This document shows, piece by piece, positions 55,512 to 63,500 of a stretch of DNA of 64,000 nucleotides (its first letter is position 1; every line of letters begins with the position of its first letter). A program made the translations under genes and the position numbers. Source of the stretch: CAYPTY01 sp964413935 (GTDB taxonomy: Bacteria > Bacteroidota > Rhodothermia > Balneolales > Balneolaceae). Below the pieces are notes generated by a model. It made no database searches. It was not told the origin of the DNA and saw nothing but the letters and a program-made list of their open reading frames with translations. Where the stretch lies: assembly GCA_964413935.1 (NCBI GenBank), contig CAYPTY010000002.1:1-64000 (forward strand). The letters run 5' to 3'.

Positions 55512-56834
55512 ATGGGTCGAAGCTTATTAATTATAGTGAGCGGTGTTATGATCATCAGTGCGATGATCACCTCTTCGGTGAATAACCGGATGAGTGTACT
55601 GCCCCAGCAGGTATCGGACAAGTACCACGAATACCAGGCCCGCAACTTCTCACAGGGCCTCATGGACCAGGCCATCGAAGAACTTAAACGCAATCCCGAC
55701 TGGGAAGGCATCATGGTAGAGGATACCCTCACCAACAACCGTGGAACGGCCACCTTGCGTACCTATACCATGGACAGTCAGTCCTACCCCGCTTCAACCG
55801 GCGTGGGAATGTGGGATGAGCACAAAGTCTTGCTCTACAGTGAATCCACCTTTGAAGGCTACACCGTTGTGACTGAAGTACTGATGGAGAAGAAATCCTT
55901 CTCTCAGTACGCCTATTACTCGAATTCTGAATACACTCCCTGGGGAGGCCGGATGGATTTCCTCAGCTCTGATACGCTGCGGGGTCCTATTCATTCCAAT
56001 GATGCCCTCAATATTCGTGGATCCCCTGTTTTTGAAGGCCGTGTAACCTCACCATATAACTGGATTGCCCGTAGCTGGGATGCCGATCCGCAGTTCCCGG
56101 GCGGAACCAATTTCAATGCTCCGGTAAAGGATTTACCCAGCAGTACAGACATTCAGAATATTGCTGATGCTGCAGCTGATTCAGGCCTGCGTTTTAATTA
56201 CCGGATTGAAGTGCAATTATATGCACAGATAAGCGGCAGAGATACGCTTCAGATGGCCCGCATCCGGGAAACAGACGCCGCTGAATCTTACTGGAATGTC
56301 TGGCAGAATTACAATGTCTCAGCCACCAATGGAGTGATTTCCACCCCAAGCCGTATCGATATTTATGGAGATATCGCAGACAAGGTAACCGTACACTCCG
56401 GTCTGCTCATTGAAATCGACGGCGACCTCCGCTACTTCGATGACCCACGAAAAAATCCCAATGCCCGAAATATGCTGGGTCTGGTCAGTGAAGGTGACAT
56501 AAGAGTCGATTCACGTGCACACAGCTATGAGGGATCCCAGGATGTGGATATTCACGCCAATATTATGGCATTAGGGAATACAGGGGAAGGTATGTTCTAT
56601 GCTGAAGACTACTGGGGAGCTGATCTGGGCAGGATCAACCTCTATGGCGGACTGGTGCAGGGCAGCAAAGGTCCGGTTTCCATACGATATACCGACGGCC
56701 GGATTTATCGTGGTTATGACCGGAACTACAATTATGATCCGCGCTTTAATGAAGAGGCACCGCCCTATTACCCGCGCGAAAGTATATTCTCCGTGGTTTA
56801 CTGGAGAGATGAAATAGTACAAAAACCCAATTAA
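55512..56834 (+). CDS. PilX/DUF4900-like membrane-anchored protein, copy 2
   Basis: 440 residues, same plan as the gene at 53569: N-terminal membrane helix (LLIIVSGVMIISAMITSSVN), LRGPIHSNDALNIRGSPVF (about 156-174), NVSATNGVISTPSRIDIYGD and LGLVSEGDIRVDSRAHSYEG. The conserved NGVISTP and AHSYEGSQDVDI blocks show the two are duplicates that have diverged. The end (YPRESIFSVVYWRDE) is also shared. Followed 14 bases later by the second small secreted beta protein. Confidence 0.7.
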   Translation: MGRSLLIIVSGVMIISAMITSSVNNRMSVLPQQVSDKYHEYQARNFSQGLMDQAIEELKRNPDWEGIMVEDTLTNNRGTATLRTYTMDSQSYPASTGVGMWDEHKVLLYSESTFEGYTVVTEVLMEKKSFSQYAYYSNSEYTPWGGRMDFLSSDTLRGPIHSNDALNIRGSPVFEGRVTSPYNWIARSWDADPQFPGGTNFNAPVKDLPSSTDIQNIADAAADSGLRFNYRIEVQLYAQISGRDTLQMARIRETDAAESYWNVWQNYNVSATNGVISTPSRIDIYGDIADKVTVHSGLLIEIDGDLRYFDDPRKNPNARNMLGLVSEGDIRVDSRAHSYEGSQDVDIHANIMALGNTGEGMFYAEDYWGADLGRINLYGGLVQGSKGPVSIRYTDGRIYRGYDRNYNYDPRFNEEAPPYYPRESIFSVVYWRDEIVQKPN

Positions 56835-56848
56835 GTCAACCGGTATTT

Positions 56849-57265
56849 ATGTCGAACCGTTTTCTCAATAATATAATACGAAGCGGCCTGCTGGCTTTGT
56901 TTGTATTATTAGCAGCTCATTTTGAAGTAAAAGCCCAGGTAAAAGTTACCTTTAACCTGGACTTACGTGCTCAGATCGAGGACGGAAGCTTTATACCCGG
57001 CCGGGACCGTGCCGAAGTTATGGGCGATATTTATCCCCTTACCCGCAGCCGTAATTATCAACTCAGGGATCTCTCCCCTTCTGACAGTGTGTACTCCGTT
57101 GAGATCACCTTTGGTCGTCGGTTCCTGAACAGTGAGCTGAATTACAATTATATCATCAAAAAATACACCGGCGGTGAAATCCGGGAATCGGAACTGAGAC
57201 AGATTCGGTTTGTAAGAGGCAACCTCATCATAGCACCCCAGCTCTTTGACGGTTATACCAACTGA
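56849..57265 (+). CDS. Small secreted beta protein (CBM20/Ig-like), copy 2
   Basis: 138 residues. The signal peptide ends VKAQ. The mature domain reads VKVTFNLDLRAQIEDGSF, AEVMGDIYPLTRSRNYQLRD, DSVYSVEITFGRRFLNSELNYNYI. It aligns along its length with the protein at 54984 (same VYSVE, FxRRxLN, LxYNxI spacing). Second half of the duplicated gene pair. No cysteines or catalytic motif stand out. Confidence 0.65.
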   Translation: MSNRFLNNIIRSGLLALFVLLAAHFEVKAQVKVTFNLDLRAQIEDGSFIPGRDRAEVMGDIYPLTRSRNYQLRDLSPSDSVYSVEITFGRRFLNSELNYNYIIKKYTGGEIRESELRQIRFVRGNLIIAPQLFDGYTN

Positions 57266-57269
57266 TTGT

Positions 57270-57285
57270 GCTCTGCTTTCAGAGC
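57270..57285. other. Short hairpin behind small secreted protein copy 2
   Basis: GCTCTG-CTTT-CAGAGC is a perfect 6-bp stem 4 bases after the stop. It lacks a T run, so it is not a typical terminator; it may be a processing or stability element. Confidence 0.35.
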
Positions 57286-57357
57286 CCGATTAAGAAACAT
57301 TAATTAGACAGTCTACAGGCTAATTTCGATCTTTAAGTACAAGATCAGATTATATTT

Positions 57358-57864
57358 ATGAACGCAAAAGCAATCATAGTTTCAGTATTATTCCTGGGTT
57401 TTTGGCCTTTCATGAGCTATGCTCAAAGCAACTCCGGTGTGAGCGCCGATATTAGCGTAGAGGCAAGTATTTTGTCATCAATCGAGTTAATAACGGTGAA
57501 CAATATTCGCCTTAGAAATTTCCAGCCTGAGCAAGGAGAGGTTTATATCTCACCGGTTGAAAATCCTTATGCAGGCCACCTGGTAGCCATAGGTATTGCA
57601 AATGCCGATATCCGAATTGAATACCTGCCTGAGAGAATTCTTACACAACCGGATGGCGACGGGGTTATTACATTCAATTATCAGATTGCGGGTTCAGATA
57701 TTGACAATCAAATTACTTCAGAACTTCTATTAAACGACAATAGGAACTTTCAGTTTAATAATGAAGGCAGATTTTATCTCTGGATTGGCGGCACAGTAGA
57801 TGTAAGCCAGGCCAAACCCGGCAGTTATCAGGGAGAATTCACCATAGAAATTGAATACATATAA
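57358..57864 (+). CDS. DUF4402-type pilin-like protein 1
   Basis: 168 residues. The signal peptide ends MSYAQ, and the mature part begins SNSGVSADISVEASIL. It ends PGSYQGEFTIEIEYI, the 'GxYxGxxxIxVxY' finish shared by all four neighbours and by DUF4402 proteins. That family is linked to archaic chaperone-usher pilins with an incomplete Ig fold. The N-terminal alternating hydrophobics could serve as a donor strand (inference). Its stop shares a base with the next ATG (TAATG). Confidence 0.7.
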   Translation: MNAKAIIVSVLFLGFWPFMSYAQSNSGVSADISVEASILSSIELITVNNIRLRNFQPEQGEVYISPVENPYAGHLVAIGIANADIRIEYLPERILTQPDGDGVITFNYQIAGSDIDNQITSELLLNDNRNFQFNNEGRFYLWIGGTVDVSQAKPGSYQGEFTIEIEYI

Positions 57865-58442
57865 TGAGATGGGCTGTCCTTATATTATTCTTTAACCTTC
57901 TTTTTGCTCAAAAGGCAAGCAGAGCTCAGGAAATCGACTTTGGAGATTTCTTTGCATATTCGGTTACTGTAACAGAATTACTTCCAACTCAAAACCTTGA
58001 TTTTGGTCTGGTAACCACCAACTCAGGCTTAAATTCTGTTACCATATCAAACAGTAAGGTGGTGACTATAACCGGAGTTCGGTATCTGGATGTGATCGTA
58101 GACATTACAGCCGATCCAAATCTTGTGGAGGCAAGTTGTCCTACCAATCCAAGCTGCCAGATACCCTTCACCCTTGAAGCCTCCTATGCCAACTTCGGAC
58201 AGGATAATATTGCTCAGGCGCAGATTATTCCGGTAACATCCAATACAGGAACCGCCCAATTTCCAATACTCCAGCGTTTAAGTGGCCCGCCAGGTCCCCC
58301 ACCTACCCCAGTTTATGAAGGGTATGATCCCTCGGGTTTTAATGAAACGGCCTACATCTACTTATATGGTTCAATCAATGTGGGTATGGTTAATTCTGGC
58401 AGTTATTCTGCAGATATCACCATTAATGTAATTTATGATTAG
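57864..58442 (+). CDS. DUF4402-type pilin-like protein 2 with Cys loop
   Basis: 192 residues. The signal peptide ends SRAQ. The domain has QNLDFGLVTTNSG and VTISNSKVVTITGV, like the DUF4402 'LdFG' core, and ends GSYSADITINVIYD. Unlike its relatives it has a short Cys loop (CPTNPSC, about residues 92-98) and a Pro-rich insert (GPPGPPPTPVYEGYD, about 148-162). These extras fit a minor or tip subunit. Start and stop overlap both neighbours (1 and 8 bases), so it is translationally coupled. Confidence 0.65.
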   Translation: MRWAVLILFFNLLFAQKASRAQEIDFGDFFAYSVTVTELLPTQNLDFGLVTTNSGLNSVTISNSKVVTITGVRYLDVIVDITADPNLVEASCPTNPSCQIPFTLEASYANFGQDNIAQAQIIPVTSNTGTAQFPILQRLSGPPGPPPTPVYEGYDPSGFNETAYIYLYGSINVGMVNSGSYSADITINVIYD

Positions 58443-58971
58443 ACTTAAGGTGATCAAAAACTTTCTGTTCATATCTATTTTACTGTTATCCTTTTCACAA
58501 GGCTCCTACACTTTTGCCCAGATTATTAATATTGACATTGAAATAGAGCCTGAAATAAAAACCGATATACTAAATCAACTTGAATTTCCAGACCTGATCG
58601 CAAATTCTGGAGAGGTATCGATTGAACTGGGCGACCCCAGAATGGGAATCTTTTCCATCACCGCACTAAGCAGCCAGAATCTTTATCTGGAGGTTAATTA
58701 CCCTCAGTACTTAGTATCAACAGATTCAAATATAAATGATACTATTCCATTAGAAATAAATTCATATTTTAGTAAGTATGGACTTGATAAATATCTAACT
58801 TCTAAGCCATTGATCAATAATAAAGGAAGCTTTGCGATATCTCAAAATAACACCACCTCAACAGCAGACTGGGAAACAGTGTATATTTTGATTACAGGAT
58901 CCATAAATATCGGACAAATCAGTGATGGTAACTACAGGGGTATTATCGAGTTACTCGTTGAATATGACTGA
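58435..58971 (+). CDS. DUF4402-like pilin-like protein 3
   Basis: 178 residues. The signal peptide ends YTFAQ, the mature start is IINIDIEIEPEIKTDIL, and the end is DGNYRGIIELLVEYD, the family finish. The central part is more divergent and Asn/Ser-rich, and the gene looks AT-richer than its neighbours. The ATG at 58435 overlaps the stop of the gene before it by 8 bases. Probable minor subunit; assignment rests on the shared ends, size and context. Confidence 0.6.
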   Translation: MIRLKVIKNFLFISILLLSFSQGSYTFAQIINIDIEIEPEIKTDILNQLEFPDLIANSGEVSIELGDPRMGIFSITALSSQNLYLEVNYPQYLVSTDSNINDTIPLEINSYFSKYGLDKYLTSKPLINNKGSFAISQNNTTSTADWETVYILITGSINIGQISDGNYRGIIELLVEYD

Positions 58972-58988
58972 GCCAATATTTAAGCTTT

Positions 58989-59009
58989 TTAATTAAAATC
59001 ATCTAACTG
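58989..59009 (+). repeat. 21-base leader element, copy 2
   Basis: Matches 55417-55437 at 19 of 21 positions and lies 57 bases before the major-subunit candidate. It is the only long AT-rich element shared by the two leaders that I found. Confidence 0.35.
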
Positions 59010-59065
59010 AACTTTTATCATAAAATTTCGAACTTCCCTACAGACAACAACAAACGGACACAACT

Positions 59066-59587
59066 ATGAAAAACTCAATTAAGATTATAACACTCCTATT
59101 CGTATCAGTTTTTGCATACTCTAATGCAAATGCACAAGCGAGCGGTACTGAAAACGTAGGCGTAGATGCAGTAGTCGTTGGCAACCTAACGACTAACTTA
59201 GAAGAATCCCTAAATTTCGGACAAATACTTGCAGGTGTGACTGCAAATGTAGATTCTGATGGAACAGCTACCGATGCAGACCTAGGTGCTGGTTTTACTG
59301 TGGGTGAAGTTTCAATCTCTGGAGATAACAGCGCTGATGTTAGCATTACTTTCAATGATGCCGCTGTAACTCAGGGTAACCTGACATATACACCAGAACT
59401 ATCATACTTAGCAGGCACTGGCGATAGAACTACTGGTGGTACAGCAGTAATCGCGACCGGTGCTGTAGTAGCACTTGATACAAACGGTGTTGGTAGAGTC
59501 TTTGTAGGTGGTGAGATGGATGCAACTGGTGCAAGTTCCGGGGATACATTCACGGCAACTTTAGCGGTCACTATCTCTTATAACTAA
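59066..59587 (+). CDS. DUF4402-type protein, candidate major pilin-like subunit
   Basis: 173 residues. The signal peptide ends ANAQ. The mature start is ASGTENVGVDAVVVGNLTT, then ESLNFGQILAG (the DUF4402 'LNFGxIxxG' motif), FTVGEVSISGDNSADVSITF and the end FTATLAVTISYN. It has no cysteines and is rich in Ala, Gly, Thr and Val, as highly expressed pilins often are. It has its own spacer upstream, a strong terminator directly behind, and chaperone and usher genes next. This is the classic arrangement for a major subunit made in excess. Confidence 0.75.
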   Translation: MKNSIKIITLLFVSVFAYSNANAQASGTENVGVDAVVVGNLTTNLEESLNFGQILAGVTANVDSDGTATDADLGAGFTVGEVSISGDNSADVSITFNDAAVTQGNLTYTPELSYLAGTGDRTTGGTAVIATGAVVALDTNGVGRVFVGGEMDATGASSGDTFTATLAVTISYN

Positions 59588-59603
59588 AACACTCTTAAAA
59601 TTT

Positions 59604-59638
59604 AAAAGGTCTCACTCGAGGGTGAGACCTTTTTTTTT
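59604..59638 (+). terminator. Strong hairpin terminator or attenuator behind the major subunit
   Basis: A 12-bp perfect stem (AAAAGGTCTCAC with GTGAGACCTTTT) around TCGAGG, then five more T, begins 17 bases after the stop of the subunit gene. The chaperone starts 81 bases further on with no obvious promoter, so partial read-through is likely. Confidence 0.9.
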
Positions 59639-59718
59639 ATCTGTAAAAGCATATTTCGTTTTAAACTTGATTTTTAAGTACTTTATGATGTCTATTACAT
59701 AAACGTAATACATCTATT

Positions 59719-60558
59719 ATGAAAGATATCATCTACAAATTTACATTTATACTAATTGCCATAATTTTTGTTGGCACAGATGTATTCGCTCAGGTAACCA
59801 TTGCGCCAACGAATCTGTTTATTGATAGCCGTACCAAATTCGGTACCTATCTCGTCATAAACGGCTCCAATGAATCTCAAGAGATTAACGTAGACTTCCT
59901 ATTCGGTTATACCGTGTCAAATGAAGACGGAAGCCGTAAAGTGGTCTATGAAGATGATGAAAAAGCAGCAGAATACTCAGCTGCAAACTGGGTTCGGGCC
60001 TTTCCAAAATCCTTTACGCTCGCTCCCGGCCAACGACAAGTCGTAAGGTTACGCGTAGTAGCCCCCAACGATCTTGCTGATGGTACTTACTGGTCACGAA
60101 TAAGAACGACCTCCTCTCCTGTCTCCACACCTGTAGAAGTTCAATCCAACGAAGCAATCACTGCAAGAGTTGGTATAGAAATCGCACAGGTAACCGGACT
60201 TTACTATAAAAAAGGTGATGTCACCACAGGTATAGATATCACCGATATGAGCACAAAAATGGGTGATGATGGTGTACTTGAAGTTTTAGCAGATATCAAG
60301 CGCACCGGCAATTCTCCATTTTTAGGATCTATCACAGCAAATATTCTGGATACAGATGGTAATGTAGTTACCACCTCCTTTGTATCTACAACCATCTTCT
60401 TTGATGGTAAATATAAGCATGAGATAGATCTGTCCACGGTACAGACAGGTAACTACCAGGTCGAACTAAAGTTTGATTCTCGACGAGGCGATGTCTCCTC
60501 AAATGAGATCGTTCAAATGCAGCCGGTAAGTAAAATCATCAGTTTCACAAAGAGTTGA
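59719..60558 (+). CDS. PapD-like periplasmic pilus chaperone
   Basis: 279 residues. The signal peptide ends VFAQ. Domain 1 is Ig-like: VTIAPTNLFIDSRTKFGTYL (about 26-45), then NWVRAFPKSFTLAPGQRQVVRLRV (about 94-117), matching the strand with the 'pgq.q.vRl' chaperone motif, and DLADGTYWSRIRTTSS. Domain 2 (about 150-275) is larger than in PapD. Such chaperones complete the Ig fold of subunits and hand them to the usher. The stop overlaps the usher TTG start (TTGA). Confidence 0.8.
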   Translation: MKDIIYKFTFILIAIIFVGTDVFAQVTIAPTNLFIDSRTKFGTYLVINGSNESQEINVDFLFGYTVSNEDGSRKVVYEDDEKAAEYSAANWVRAFPKSFTLAPGQRQVVRLRVVAPNDLADGTYWSRIRTTSSPVSTPVEVQSNEAITARVGIEIAQVTGLYYKKGDVTTGIDITDMSTKMGDDGVLEVLADIKRTGNSPFLGSITANILDTDGNVVTTSFVSTTIFFDGKYKHEIDLSTVQTGNYQVELKFDSRRGDVSSNEIVQMQPVSKIISFTKS

Positions 60559-63500
60559 GCCCCAAGAAAAGTAAACTACTTCTCTCCTTACTGTTTCTCT
60601 TTTTCTTCCTGAACTTCGCGTTCAGCAGGTACGCTGTCGCTCAAGAATCCCCGCCATCCGAAGAGATAGAAATCTATCTGGCTTTCAAGCACCGATCTGT
60701 AATAAATACGGTGGTTATCGCTTACCTGCGCGACGACAGGGTTTATCTGCCCGTTGTGGAACTCTTTGACCTCATGATGATTGATCATCAGGTTAATGCA
60801 GGCATCAGTGTAATATTCGGGCGCTTTGGCCTGTCACAGACACCTTATGAGCTCAGCTTCAAGAACAACTCACTGAGCTTTGGTGATGATGACTTCGCTT
60901 TCACCGCCGACCAGGCCTTATTGACTGAACTCGACTATTACCTGCAATCCGATTTATACAACCAGTTTTTCGGGCTGGACTTCACCGTCGACCTCAACAA
61001 TCTTACCCTGACTTTAATACCGGATGAAACACTGCCGATTGTAGACAAGCTGAACAGGGAGTTCAAGCGTCAGAGAATGATGAATAACAATGTCGCAAAT
61101 GTGCTTGACTATCCTGTTTATTTTGATCGTGACCCAAAGTTATTTGATGGCGGGTTTATTGATTACAATCTGAACTTCATTCAAAATAACGATCAGAGTA
61201 TATTCAATTACAATACCAGCATCGGTATGGAGGTCTTCGGCGGGGACCTGCAGGGTTCGATAGTCGGTGTTTTTAACCCGGATAACAATCTCTTCACCAC
61301 TCAAAATCTAAGATGGCGGCAGGTTTTCCGGGAAAACCTGTTACTTACATCCATGATTGTGGGGCAAACCGCATCCACCGGTTTATTAAGGACACCCTTT
61401 TCCGGAGTGCAATTATCCAATCAGCCCATTGAACCCAGAAGATTGTATGATGAGTACCAGATTTCTGGCACCACAGAGCCACAGTCAGAAGTGGAAGTAT
61501 ACCTGAACAACAGCTTGGTGGATTTCCAGAATGCAGATGAATTCGGGAATTACCGGTTTCTGGTACCCCTAACTTACGGAGTTTCCCAGTTCGACCTCCG
61601 AATATATGAGCCGGCGGGACGCATCACCAGTCAAACTCAACGCTTGCAGATCCCCTTTACCTTCATTCCGGAAGGGGAAGTTAACTACAATATGAATATT
61701 GGCCGTTTAGATAATCCTCTGATTGGTGCTGATGACCGGGGTATTGTTGCTCAAACTGATGTAAGCTCCGGGGTAACAGACTGGCTGACTACAAAGGTTG
61801 GGGTTGAGTACTTTCAGGATTTTCATGATGGCCTGCCCACGATCTTTGGTGGATTTTCAAGCCGGATTGGGGATTATTATCTCTTTTCTACGGATTATGC
61901 TCACGATACCTTTCTGCGAACCAACTTCAATGTGATATATCCCAATGCATCCAGCATTAACTTCGGATATACAGCGTATTTCAGAGAAGATGGGATATAC
62001 AATCCGACACGCCTTACTAGAGAATACTCAGCTAACTTCTTTTATCCGATTATCATTGGACCCCAAAGGGTTAATGTAAGGCTGTTTACAACCCGCAGTT
62101 TTCGGAGTATAAGCAAACCACTCACACGATATCGCTTTGACCTGAATACCCGGGTTGGAAAGCTGAATATGCGTTTCGGTTTCTCGGATACTCAGGTGGA
62201 TGATTTGATTTTTAATCTATCCAGACAAGCAAGGATTTTTACCTCTGCCACCTATACCTTCACCAGGTCAAGAACAATCAATCCCATACTCAGAGGAACC
62301 TTCCTGAGAGGCCAGATTTCCTACTTTACAGAACAGCAGCAGCTTGAACAAATAGAAATGCTGGCATCCCGCAATATCACTCGTAACGGCCGGGTTCAGG
62401 TGAGCGCCAGCCGGAACTTCCTCGGCGGATTTGATTTTATCACCGCCGGTGTGATCTTTGATTTTCTGACCACGCGTTCCAATACCACCTTCCGCTCTCT
62501 GGGAGGTACAGTAAACTTTTCTCAAAACCAACGAGGATCTATTGGTATCGACACCAGGAATAACAACTGGTTATTCACCAGTAGGGAGCAGGTGGGCAGA
62601 GGAGCACTGGCTGTCCGCCTCTATGTAGATGAAAATAATTCCGGGGATTATGATGAGAACGATACGGTAATTCCGGATAATGCCCTGCGGCTGGACCGAT
62701 CCGGATTCAGCGGAAGTAGCCGTGATGGCATACAGTATTATACTCAGATTCAGTCCTATTTCAAGTATAACGCGGAAATCAATAAGAGTGTCATTCAGAA
62801 CCCCCTGCTGGTACCTGAACTGGAGAAATTCGGTTTTATCGCCGATCCCAATTACTTCAAACCCATTGAAATCCCCTTTTACTCATCCGGGGTTATTGAA
62901 GGAATTGTAGAGCGTATCTTTGATGGAGCACGGGCTGGTGTTGGTGGACTGAAAATGATTGTAGAGGGCATCGACAATGAGTTCTATAAGGAAATCAGAA
63001 CTTTCTCGGATGGTACTTTTTACGATTATGAGCTGCCTCCGGGTAAATACGAAATTTATGTAGACTCCACCCAGCTGGAAATACTGGAAGCCGTTCCGAA
63101 TGTGGATAAAATCGAATTTGAAATTGAACGCCTCTCAGAGGGTGATTTCGTTGACGGCCTCTATTTTGAACTCTATCCTAAAGGCTATGACCCCGAAAAT
63201 GCAATAGACGATTTAGGTATTGGAGCAGTAAATGAAAAAACAGATATCGATGTACCTACTCCGGTCTTAGCTCCTATAATTCCGACTAAAGTCAGGGGAA
63301 CCTCACTGGCGGTGGAGTCCCGAGAACCCAATAAATGCAGCTACCGATTACAGGTAGGCGCTTATTCATCCAAAGAGAGCGCGGAACTGGTGGCTACCCT
63401 GATTCCTGAGATTTCTCCAGCCGTGATTTATAACCGCAGCCGCGATCTCTATACGGTGCGCGGCGGCTATTATCAGACCATGGGCTCCTCAGCCAGGCAG

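Noticed and set aside
60588..60788. A 66-codon minus-strand frame at the usher start
   Set aside because: It opposes the long usher frame, which carries a signal peptide and domain motifs through this stretch.
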